DNA from: CAXQZU01 sp964228555
GTDB lineage: Bacteria > Planctomycetota > PLA2 > JAEUHO01
Direction: 5' to 3'
Length of the DNA: 55,562 nucleotides
Assembly (NCBI GenBank): GCA_964228555.1
Contig: CAXQZU010000056.1
Coordinates: 1-55,562 of the forward strand
Made by a program: the position numbers and the translations under genes. The notes beneath the pieces were generated by a model. It saw only the letters and a list, made by a program, of their open reading frames with translations, was not told where the DNA came from and ran no database searches. Of this stretch, positions 17,730-24,985 are shown one piece after another. Every line of letters starts with the position of its first letter. Positions within the stretch are counted from its first letter, which is position 1.

Positions 17730-18622
17730 CGCGCACCGCCCGCGAGGCGACGCAGGGCCTCGCCGTAGGGCGTGCCCTCGAGGCCCTCGGCGAGCCGCAG
17801 CAGCTGCTCGCGGTCGATCCAGCCCTGCGCGTAGGCCTCGGCCTCGGGGCAACCCAGCTTGCGGCCCGACGCCCGCTCGGCCGCGCGCACGCCAGCTGCG
17901 GCATCCAGCAGCGAGTCGGGCGTGCCCATGTCGTGCCACGCCACCGTGTCCGGCAGCCGCTCCAGCACCAGCGCACCCTGCGCGAGGTAGAGGTTGTTGA
18001 GGTCGGTGATCTCGAGCTGGCCGCGAGCGCTGGGCCGCAGCGTGGCTGCCCGGTCCGGCGCCGAGGCGTCGTAGAGGTAGAGGCCCGTGATGGCCCACGG
18101 CGAGGGCGCGCGGGCCGGCTTCTCGACGATGCGCAGCAGGCTGCCGGTGCTGTCCAGCTCGGCCACGCCGTAGCGCTCGGGCCGCTCCACGCGCGCCGCG
18201 AACACGGTGGCCCCCTGCGTGCGCTGGGATGCGACGCGCACCTGCTCCACGAACCCCGGGCCGTGGAAGAGGTTGTCGCCCAGCACGAGGCAGGCCGGGC
18301 TGCCCGCCAGGAAGCCACGAGCCAGCAGCAGGGCCTCGGCCAGCCCGCGCGGCTGGGCCTGCTCGGCATAGGCCAGCCGGATGCCCAGCGCGCTCCCATC
18401 GCCCAGCAGGCGCTCGAAGCGCGAGCGGTCCTCGGGCGTGGTGATGACCAGGATCTCGCGCATCCCCAGCGCCAGCAGCGTGGCCAGCGGGTAGCAGGCC
18501 ATCGGCCGGTCGTACACCGGCAGCAGCTGCTTGCTGATCATGCGCGTCATGGGATGCAGGCGCGTGCCGGCGCCACCCGCCAGCAGGATGCCCTTGCGCG
18601 CCGCCCCGCCGCTGCGCGTCAT
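17726..18622 (-). CDS. rmlA: glucose-1-phosphate thymidylyltransferase
   Basis: 298 residues. It couples dTTP with glucose-1-phosphate to make dTDP-glucose, the first step of the pathway. The nucleotide-binding signature GGAGTRLHPMTRMISKQLLP is intact near residues 15-34, followed by DRPMACYPLATLLALGMREI and the product-site LGDNLFHGPG. Start at 18622 fits the family N-terminus (GILLAGGAGTRL about 11 residues in) and overlaps the rmlB stop. Confidence 0.94.
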   Translation of the reverse strand: MTRSGGAARKGILLAGGAGTRLHPMTRMISKQLLPVYDRPMACYPLATLLALGMREILVITTPEDRSRFERLLGDGSALGIRLAYAEQAQPRGLAEALLLARGFLAGSPACLVLGDNLFHGPGFVEQVRVASQRTQGATVFAARVERPERYGVAELDSTGSLLRIVEKPARAPSPWAITGLYLYDASAPDRAATLRPSARGQLEITDLNNLYLAQGALVLERLPDTVAWHDMGTPDSLLDAAAGVRAAERASGRKLGCPEAEAYAQGWIDREQLLRLAEGLEGTPYGEALRRLAGGAR

Positions 18623-19674
18623 GCGCGACCGCCCAGGCCCAGCCGCACGCCCACCCCCTCGCGCTGCGCCATGCGCTCCAGCCAGTCGCGCTCCGACACC
18701 GCCCACGCGGCCAGCGCCGGCAGGCTTTCCTGCAGCCGACGCCCGGGCTTCCAGCCCTGCAGCGCGGCGCCGCCCGCCTCCAGCGCATAGCGGCGGTCAT
18801 GGCCGGGACGGTCCGGCACGTGCTCGAGCAGGCGCGCGTGCGGCGCCCCCTGCGGGTGCACGCGGTCCAGCGCCGCGCACAGCCGCGAGGCCACCTCGAG
18901 GTTGGTGCAGGCCTCGCCGCCCCCCACGAGGCACGGCTCGCCCGGCACGCCCCGCTCCACCAGCCGCACCAACGCCTCGGCGTGGTCGTCCACGTGCATC
19001 CACTCGCGCACCTGCGCACCGTCGCCGTACACCGGGATGCGCTCGCCGCGCAGGGCCTTGAGCAGCAGCAGCGGCAGGAACTTCTCGGGCAGCTGCCACG
19101 GCCCGTAGGTGTTCGAGCCATGGCTGACCAGCGTGGGCAGCCCCCACGTCGCGTGCCACGCCTGCGCGAGGTGGTCGGCGGCTGCCTTGCTGGCCGCGTA
19201 GGGCGAGCGCGGTGCATGCGGCGACTGGGCGCCGAAGCAACCCGACGGCCCCAGGCTCCCGTACACCTCGTCGGTGCTGGCCAGCAGGAAGCGGAACGCC
19301 TCGCGCGAGGCCGCGGCCTGCCCCTGCCACCAGCCGCGCACCGCCTCGAGCAAGTGCAACGTGCCGACCGCGTTCGCACGCAGGAAGGAGGCCGGATCGT
19401 CGATGCTGCGGTCCACGTGCGTCTCGGCCGCGAGGTGCAGCACGGCGCGGGGCTGGTGGCGCTCCAGCAGGCGCAGCACCAGCGCGCGGTCGGCGATGTC
19501 GCCCTCGACCAGCTCGTGGCCCTCGTCCCCCTCCAGCGTGGAGAGGCGCGCCCGGTCGCCCGCATAGGTGAGGAGGTCCAGCGTGACCACGCGCACGCGA
19601 CCCTCGCGACGCAAGGCGCGCACGAGCGCTGCGCCCAGGAAGCCTGCACCGCCAGTGACCAGCCAGGTCGTCAC
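18619..19674 (-). CDS. rmlB: dTDP-glucose 4,6-dehydratase
   Basis: 351 residues. It oxidises, dehydrates and reduces dTDP-glucose to the 4-keto-6-deoxy sugar using bound NAD+. Motifs are TGGAGFLGAALV (NAD site), AAETHVDRSIDDP, the STDEVYG catalytic Thr-Asp-Glu, and the YAASKAAADH YxxxK pair. It starts with GTG. A TAGCAT hexamer sits six bases upstream and there is no Shine-Dalgarno, so the whole rmlBACD operon may begin as a leaderless transcript. This is the first of four overlapping genes. Confidence 0.94.
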   Translation of the reverse strand: MTTWLVTGGAGFLGAALVRALRREGRVRVVTLDLLTYAGDRARLSTLEGDEGHELVEGDIADRALVLRLLERHQPRAVLHLAAETHVDRSIDDPASFLRANAVGTLHLLEAVRGWWQGQAAASREAFRFLLASTDEVYGSLGPSGCFGAQSPHAPRSPYAASKAAADHLAQAWHATWGLPTLVSHGSNTYGPWQLPEKFLPLLLLKALRGERIPVYGDGAQVREWMHVDDHAEALVRLVERGVPGEPCLVGGGEACTNLEVASRLCAALDRVHPQGAPHARLLEHVPDRPGHDRRYALEAGGAALQGWKPGRRLQESLPALAAWAVSERDWLERMAQREGVGVRLGLGGRA

Positions 19675-19756
19675 GCACCCATGCTACGGAGGCGGCCACG
19701 CCGCCGCCCGGCGGGACACCAGGGCACCGTGGGCCCGGCGCCCGATGCCCATGGAA

Positions 19757-19787
19757 GCGCCCGGCGGAGCGGGGCTCCGCCGGGCGC
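19757..19787 (-). terminator. hairpin terminator of the peroxiredoxin gene
   Basis: A perfect 14-bp GC-rich stem (arms 19757-19770 and 19774-19787) with a 3-nt loop reading CCC on the transcribed strand. It lies 27 nt after the peroxiredoxin stop. No U-tract follows. Two other genes in the window end with hairpins of the same design. Confidence 0.65.
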
Positions 19788-19814
19788 GAGGATGTGCAGG
19801 ACGGGCTGCGGGGC

Positions 19815-20432
19815 CTAGGCCTTGCCGCCGGCCTTGAGGGCCTCGTGCACCTTGCCCACCATGCGTGCGTTGGGCGTGAGGGTCAGGTCGCCCTCGTCCT
19901 TCCACTTCGACGGGCAGGCCTCGGTCGTCTTCTTGCTGAGGTACATGTTCGCCTTGAACTTGCGCATCAGCTCGTCGATGTTGCGGCCCACGTTGAAGAA
20001 GTTGACCTCGGCGTTCGTCAGGCGGCCGTCGGGCGCCACCAGGAAGGTGCCGCGCAGCGTCAGGCCGCTGCCCTCGTCGAGCACGCCGAACATGCGGCCC
20101 ACGTCACCCTTGACGTCGCTGGCCATGAGGTACTTGACGGTGCCGAGCTCCTTCTCGTGCGTGCGCCACGCGAGGTGCACGAACTTGGTGTCACGGCTGA
20201 TCGTCACGATGTCTGCGCCGAGCTTGTGGAAGCGCTCGTGCTGCTCTGCCAGAGCAGCGAACTCCGTCGCTCACACGAAGGTCCAGTCGGCGGGGTAGAA
20301 GAACAGCACGGTCCAGCGACCGGCGCCCTTCTGCTTGGCCAGGCTGAACTTGGCGAAGTCACCCGAGGCCGGGTCGTAGGCCTCGAGCTCGAAGTCGGGC
20401 ACCTGGTGCCCGACCTGGATCGTCTGGGTCAT
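19815..20432 (-). CDS. ahpC: selenocysteine-containing AhpC-type peroxiredoxin (TGA = Sec at codon 54)
   Basis: 205 residues if the in-frame TGA at 20271-20273 is read as selenocysteine. It reduces hydrogen peroxide and organic peroxides. The active-site motif PxxxTxxC reads P47-A-D-W-T51-F-V-U54, so Sec replaces the peroxidatic Cys exactly. The sequence continues in frame as ATEFAALAEQHERFHKLG. R127 in LRGTFLV matches the conserved active-site arginine. The resolving Cys is C173 in EACPSKWKDEG, the AhpC C-terminal motif. No other Cys is seen. The start has AGGAG six bases before ATG, and a promoter lies just upstream. A SECIS-like hairpin follows the TGA. A nonsense mutation is the alternative, but the frame is otherwise intact. 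Standard gene callers would split it in two. Confidence 0.9.
20240..20258 (-). promoter_or_regulatory. bacterial SECIS element
   Basis: On the coding strand GCTGCTCTGGCAGAGCAGC forms a perfect 8-bp stem with loop GGC. It begins 12 nt after the TGA, so the apical loop is 20 nt downstream, inside the window accepted for bacterial SECIS elements. The first loop bases are GG, as required for SelB recognition. It lies inside the coding sequence, as bacterial SECIS elements do. Confidence 0.8.
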
Positions 20433-20454
20433 GGGGATCTCCTGGGAAGTGGAC

Positions 20455-20486
20455 CTATAAGGCAACCGGGATGCCCCGTGCGTCAA
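20455..20486 (-). promoter_or_regulatory. probable promoter of the peroxiredoxin gene
   Basis: On the minus strand TTGACG (complement of 20481-20486) is followed after about 19-20 bp by TTATAG/CTTATA (complement of 20455-20461). The spacer is slightly long. It would give a leader of about 15-20 nt carrying the AGGAG ribosome site. Confidence 0.45.
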
Positions 20487-20573
20487 GGCTTGTCCGCCCC
20501 GAGCCCGCGGTGGCGCCCCGCCGCGGGCCTGCGCCGAGGCTGGGCCGGCTGGTGGCCCACCCGCGCCGGCGGC

Positions 20574-20939
20574 TCAATCGCCCACGCGGCTCCAGAACGA
20601 GCAGGGGATGCCGCAGCGCCTGAGGAAGGCCAGGTCCGCGCAGTCGGGCTGGTCGGCGATGGCCACCCGCAAGCAGTCCAGCGCGTCGTCGCCGGGCGCA
20701 CCGCCCAGCACCTGCACGTAGGCGGGCACCGCCTCGGCGGCCACCGAGATGGCCCACTCGTACTCGCTGCCGCCCAGCAGGCCGGACACCGTGGGACCTA
20801 GGTCGTGTCCCTCGATGCACAGGTTGCCCTGCGCATCGAGCCGTGCGTGGAGGGACCGCGTGTCCGCGCCGTCGCGCGCCTCGCGCAAGGTCACCGTGCG
20901 TGCGCCTGCGCCACCGCCCGTCTCATCCGCGGTTCCCAT
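20574..20939 (-). CDS. conserved hypothetical protein (small, cytosolic)
   Basis: 121 residues with no signal peptide or membrane segment. The core reads LDAQGNLCIEGHDLGPTVSG, then GGSEYEWAISVAAEAVPAYVQVLGG, ending in CGIPCSFWSRVGD. This resembles a small family found in Actinobacteria and others with the pattern GxDLGP...YE....V....IP..FWS, whose function I do not know. The start at 20939 has GGAGG six bases upstream. It lies upstream of the peroxiredoxin gene on the same strand but is separated by 141 bp with its own promoter signals. Confidence 0.75.
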   Translation of the reverse strand: MGTADETGGGAGARTVTLREARDGADTRSLHARLDAQGNLCIEGHDLGPTVSGLLGGSEYEWAISVAAEAVPAYVQVLGGAPGDDALDCLRVAIADQPDCADLAFLRRCGIPCSFWSRVGD

Positions 20940-21532
20940 CCACCACCTCCCTTGGGCTCGCTACGTGCATCCCAGCCGGTCCGCTGCGCGGCCGATGGGC
21001 GGCGAGATGCGAGTCTAGCCCGCGCCATCGAGCGTGGGAAGCCGCACACCGCACATCGCGTGGACTGCGGTGCTGCCTGCCAAGACACCCTGCACGTTCC
21101 TGACGACTCCTCGTGACTGTGGTCGTCTCGGGACAGGAGCCGCTGTCCCCGAGGAGCTCGCCCGAGGCCGGGCCGCAGCACGGCAAGCACGTTTGGAGGC
21201 CAACCGCGCGCGCCGGTGCGCGACCTGCGCGTATGAAGCGGCCGCTTCGGAGCCAGATCCCGGGCCGGAGGTGTGCCTGGACACACCCTGCCGCGACGCC
21301 ACCGGAGGGGCGGCTCGCGCGGAGGGGGCCGGCACCAACCCGGAGCCGGCCTCCGACGCCGTCCCGCGCCCGCCGCGACGAGGACTCGTCGGCGACGTGC
21401 GATTCCGCCTGACAATCAGCACCGCGCAGTGCCGGGCCGCTGCCGACGAGCTGCTGATGCGCCTCACTAGGGCTGGCGCAGAGGTCCCCAACCCCAGGCG
21501 GAGTACCCGGAGCTGTCGAGTCTGGCATCCAT
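20940..21532. other. 593-bp region without a supported gene
   Basis: Reading frames here are Arg/Pro-rich and look non-coding on both strands. Base composition is visibly less GC-rich than the flanks, with runs such as tgacgactcctcgtgactgt. I see no RNA gene or clear repeat. Confidence 0.5.
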
Positions 21533-21982
21533 CTATTTCAGTCCAGTCCTGCGAAGCTCGACCAGTCCACGGGACACCCGAAACTCCTCGTCTAGCCAAA
21601 TGGAGACTCGGTCTGGTGCTGAGCGAAGCGAGTGCGCGCCGCCGTCACCGCGGTCGAGACGGAATGCGTCTGCCCCATCAATCAGGTCGCCCTCCCACCA
21701 ATCCACGAACTCGGGGCCGCCCGGGTTGCGGTCGATCCGCAATCGCACGCGACCGGTGTCAAGGACCCAGAACTCGATTGGCACTCCATCGACAGCGCCA
21801 CTGTATCTGCCGACACGAGGCAGCCCGCGCTGCTGCTCGCTGTCTGTCGAACGCCCGGCCACTACGCCCGACAGGGTCCGGGCTGCGCCACGGCCACAGT
21901 TCTGCCGACAGGCCGCAAGTGATGTCAACGTCACGAGGCACGCAAGCCCAACGCCAGCCTGGGAGAACACGTTCACAGCCAT
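21533..21982 (-). CDS. putative lipoprotein, unknown
   Basis: 149 residues. A lipoprotein signal peptide ends at LTSLAAC (Cys near residue 25). The mature part has a beta-rich core, GRYSGAVDGVPIEFWVLDTG, RVRLRIDRNPGGPEFVDWWE and DRVSIWLDEEFRV. Codon use is less GC-biased than neighbours. It overlaps the upstream gene by 10 bp, suggesting co-transcription. No family recognised. Confidence 0.6.
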   Translation of the reverse strand: MAVNVFSQAGVGLACLVTLTSLAACRQNCGRGAARTLSGVVAGRSTDSEQQRGLPRVGRYSGAVDGVPIEFWVLDTGRVRLRIDRNPGGPEFVDWWEGDLIDGADAFRLDRGDGGAHSLRSAPDRVSIWLDEEFRVSRGLVELRRTGLK

Positions 21983-22356
21983 GCTACGGCCCCTTCACCG
22001 CGCCTGATTTGTGGTCCGGTGACTTCGTCTTGACTGCAACCGTGCCGCTCGCGTCGGTCGTAGGCCATGTTGGTGGTGCTCGAGCCGCCGATAACGACCA
22101 CCAGGCGGATCTGCTCCTTGAGGCTGCTCACGTCCAGCGTGTGGACGCCGGTCGACGAGATGCTCGCGAACGTGCCCGCCGTCGTGAAGGAGGTGTCCTC
22201 CTCGTTCTTGTGCTCGACGGTGATCTCGACGGTCGGGCCGGTGCCGGCGAGCGCGAAGACCTGCACGCCGAACGTGGCCGACAGGCCGCTTCGGGGGACG
22301 GTCGGAGTGGGGTAGGCGACGCCGCCGAGGCGGATGTAGGGCTGGCCGATGTACAC
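21973..22356 (-). CDS. hypothetical protein, possibly with a shifted C-terminus
   Basis: 127 residues from a GTG start at 22356, chosen because GGGAG lies six bases upstream. The first ~95 residues look like an all-beta secreted or structural protein: YIGQPYIRLGGVAYPTPTV, SGLSATFGVQVFALAGTG, VEITVEHKNEEDTSFTTAG, GVHTLDVSSLKEQIRLVV. After TTNMAYD the sequence becomes Arg-rich and unlike the rest, as if the frame had shifted. The beta part is reminiscent of hypothetical or phage-like proteins, but I cannot name the family. Confidence 0.5.
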   Translation of the reverse strand: MYIGQPYIRLGGVAYPTPTVPRSGLSATFGVQVFALAGTGPTVEITVEHKNEEDTSFTTAGTFASISSTGVHTLDVSSLKEQIRLVVVIGGSSTTNMAYDRRERHGCSQDEVTGPQIRRGEGAVAWL

Positions 22357-22788
22357 GTGAGTCTCCCGGTTGGTTGTCCCTGAGGGCGATTGCCAGCGCA
22401 TGCCCATGATCTCGCACGCCGGCGAGGGGCGCGTCAAGGGGGTCCCGCGAGTCAGCATGTGAAATCAGCGTGAATCGCAGCCGGATGGGGTTCCACGCCT
22501 CAACCGCCACTACGGTTCGGGGCGCGCGCGCGGACCGGCGACCACGCGGCGACGGGCACCGGCACGGGCACCTCGTCGTACGTGCGGCCGTGGACCTCCG
22601 CGATCGGGCTCAGCCCAGTGACTCGGCGCAGGCCCATACGACTTGTGAACGCAGGGGTGAAGGACCAGCGTCCTCTCCCTGCACTTCCCAGCACCTCGGC
22701 CGTCTGGGCGCCCCCCCACCCGGACCCCGCCGACCTCGCACGGATCGCGCACGGTGGCGCAACGTCGCGCGCGGACGCGCGGGGGGAG
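22357..22788. other. 432-bp region without a supported gene
   Basis: It lies between the GTG-start ORF and the 3' end of tRNA-Gly(CCC). Frames are short and Arg-rich. A 10-bp stretch at 22484-22493 repeats part of the tRNA (22799-22808), too short to be called an attachment site. Confidence 0.45.
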
Positions 22789-22864
<76 letters not shown>

Positions 22865-22876
22865 ACGCTGCGTGCG

Positions 22877-22905
22877 AGGCTAGCCCCCGCGCGCGGGGCT
22901 GTCAA
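22877..22905 (-). promoter_or_regulatory. promoter of tRNA-Gly(CCC)
   Basis: On the minus strand a consensus TTGACA (complement of 22900-22905) is followed after exactly 17 bp by TAGCCT (complement of 22877-22882). Twelve bases then lead to the tRNA. It shows that TAGCCT works as a -10 element here. Confidence 0.8.
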
Positions 22906-22914
22906 CCCAGCCCC

Positions 22915-24144
22915 CTACCAGCGCACGGCGGCCTGCAGCGAGCGCAACAGGGCGCGCAGCAAGGGCAGGTCCTGCTCCTGCTGGGCCAGCCCGCCCGGGC
23001 AGGACCAGGACAGGTGCAGCACGAGGTCGTCCACGCGCCAGAAGGCGCTCAGCATGCGGGCCTGCGCGCCCTGCGCGGGGTCGGGGTGCGCGCACAGCCA
23101 GGCGCGGTCCACGCCGGTGGAGAGCGTGAGCTGTTCCAGCGGCGTGCGCGCGTCGGCCGGCCACAGCTCGTGCCACTCGCGCGCCACGGCCGCCACGTCC
23201 TGTCCCGCGCGCGGCGGGTGGTGCGCGATGCGCAGCACGGCATCCGGCGGCCCGCCGGCCACGGGCAGGCGTTCCTCGACGAGCACCCACTCGCCCTGCA
23301 CGGCGTCCAGCGCCGGCGTGGGCGCGAAGCCGGCGGGCAGGTCGAAGGCGACCAGGCGCACGGGGAAGCGCCCGTCGGCCGTGGCGAAGAGGTCGTTGAG
23401 CTGCACGCGGCGCGTGCCGGCGTGCAGGCCGCGCGTGGGCAGCACGTCCATGCGCGCGGTGACGGCCTCCAGCGTGGTGCCGCCGCCCTTGGCGTCGAGG
23501 AACACGTAGGCCAGCACGTCGGTGCCCGGCGGCTGGAACAGCAGGCCCTCGCCGGCGAACACGGAGTGCGGCCCGCCGTACTCGCCCGGGTGCGTGCTGG
23601 TGCGCGCGGTGCGCCAGCCCGCCACCGTGCGGCTGCCCAGGCGCACCTTGGCCGGGGCCAGTGCCACCGGGCCGCCCACGAGCACCCAGTCCAGCCGGCG
23701 GTACTTCTGCGCCAGCGTCACCACGAAGTCGGAGGCCGCGCGGCTGGCGCGGTCGGTGGGCGCGTCACCGGGCAGCGCCGCGCCCAGCGGCACGCAGCCC
23801 AGGTAGAGCATCGACACCGTGCCCGCACGCTCGTTCATGTACTGCAGCACCTGGCCGCGGCCCTCCAGCGTGGTGGCCACGGGCAGGTGGCGCGGGCACT
23901 GCAGCCAGAAGTGCGGGCCCAGCGGCAGCACGAGGCTGAGCGTGTCGTCCAGCGCCACGCTGGCCGTGGTGGGCTCGTCGCGCAGGCTGGGCGCCGGCGC
24001 AGGCCCTGCGGGCGGGGGCTTGCGCTCCGTCTTGCCGCGCGCGTGCGCGCCCGGCGCCAGGCAGAGGCTGGCCAGCAGCACGAGCAGCGCGGGCAGCAGG
24101 CCGCGCACGCGGCGCGCGAGCGATGCGGGGGACGGCTCCGCCAT
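22915..24144 (-). CDS. secreted protein, unknown
   Basis: 409 residues. The N-terminus has a signal peptide (about 10-36, LLPALLVLLASLCLAPGAHA). A Pro-rich linker leads to a mixed alpha/beta domain with LDDTLSLVLPLGPHFWLQCP, VLVGGPVALAPAKVRLGSR and DLVLHLSWSCPGG. No catalytic motif or family is recognised. The start at 24144 places the signal peptide correctly; a GGGGG run precedes it. It follows the secretin and LptA-like genes on the same strand after a 128-bp gap. Confidence 0.7.
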   Translation of the reverse strand: MAEPSPASLARRVRGLLPALLVLLASLCLAPGAHARGKTERKPPPAGPAPAPSLRDEPTTASVALDDTLSLVLPLGPHFWLQCPRHLPVATTLEGRGQVLQYMNERAGTVSMLYLGCVPLGAALPGDAPTDRASRAASDFVVTLAQKYRRLDWVLVGGPVALAPAKVRLGSRTVAGWRTARTSTHPGEYGGPHSVFAGEGLLFQPPGTDVLAYVFLDAKGGGTTLEAVTARMDVLPTRGLHAGTRRVQLNDLFATADGRFPVRLVAFDLPAGFAPTPALDAVQGEWVLVEERLPVAGGPPDAVLRIAHHPPRAGQDVAAVAREWHELWPADARTPLEQLTLSTGVDRAWLCAHPDPAQGAQARMLSAFWRVDDLVLHLSWSCPGGLAQQEQDLPLLRALLRSLQAAVRW

Positions 24145-24272
24145 GCCCCCATCCTCGCGCCGCACGCCGCGCGCGTCCATCCCCGCCCGCCGGGCGGGCA
24201 CGCAGGCGGGCAGGCGGACGGCCGGGCGGGCATGCGTCGCGTGCCGCGCGGGGACCTCGGCCCCGGCCGGGC

Positions 24273-24983
24273 TCAGCGCAGCGGCGTGAGCGCGTCGTTG
24301 GCGATGAGCAGGCCCTTGAGCCCCTCCTCGCGCAGCACGAGGTCGCCCTGGCGGCTCACGAGGCGCACGTCGCCGCGCGCGTTGACCTGCACGTCCTCGC
24401 CGGCCTCGCGCGTGCGCACCGTGATGCGCTCGGCCTGCACCGTGAGCTCGCGCAGGCGCAGCGTGGCGCTGCCGCTGGCCACGCGGCGGCCGGGCGTGGG
24501 CTCGCCCACCGTGCCGGCCTCCAGGCGCACCTCGGACGCCAGCGCCGCCGGCAGCACCAGCGAGACCTGCGCCGCGTGCAGCTCGGTGGGCTGGGCGAGG
24601 AAGCGCTCGCGGGGCGCCACCGGCGCGTCGCTGCGCCGTGCGCGCGCCACGGGCACGGGCAGCAAGGGCCGGGCAGGCAGCGTGGCCCGCAAGCCCGGCG
24701 AGTGCGCGAGGCTGGCGACGCGATCCAGGCCCGCCGGGCCGGGCGAGGCGTCGTCGCGGGGAGCCGCGTGCCCCCCGGCCGTCGTCGCCATGGGCGCCGG
24801 CGCCCGCGCGGCCGCGATCGACTCGCGCCACGGGCCCTCGGGGTCCAGCGAGAGGCTCACGCGGCTGGCGTCCACCACGGGCAGCACGGCCGTGCGCTCC
24901 ACGCTGCAGCCGGCCAGCAGCATGGCGCAGGGCAGCCACGCCAGGCTGCGCAGCCGGGAAGCGCGCCGCCGGCCGGCAGGCAT
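24273..24983 (-). CDS. lipoprotein with LptA/OstA-like repeat
   Basis: 236 residues. A lipobox LLAGC (Cys near 26) marks a lipoprotein. After a long Ala/Pro-rich spacer, the last ~90 residues show the strand pattern of LptA/OstA-type beta-jellyroll repeats: LRLRELTVQAERITVRTR, VQVNARGDVRLVSRQGDLVL, LKGLLIANDALTPLR. The assignment is by pattern only. It starts 2 bp after the secretin stop, so the two proteins probably act together in the envelope. Confidence 0.65.
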   Translation of the reverse strand: MPAGRRRASRLRSLAWLPCAMLLAGCSVERTAVLPVVDASRVSLSLDPEGPWRESIAAARAPAPMATTAGGHAAPRDDASPGPAGLDRVASLAHSPGLRATLPARPLLPVPVARARRSDAPVAPRERFLAQPTELHAAQVSLVLPAALASEVRLEAGTVGEPTPGRRVASGSATLRLRELTVQAERITVRTREAGEDVQVNARGDVRLVSRQGDLVLREEGLKGLLIANDALTPLR

Positions 24984-24985
24984 GC

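Noticed and set aside
20271..20273. The peroxiredoxin TGA as a simple nonsense mutation
   Set aside because: The TGA falls exactly on the catalytic residue, no other decay is seen, and a SECIS-type hairpin follows at the right distance. It remains the main alternative.
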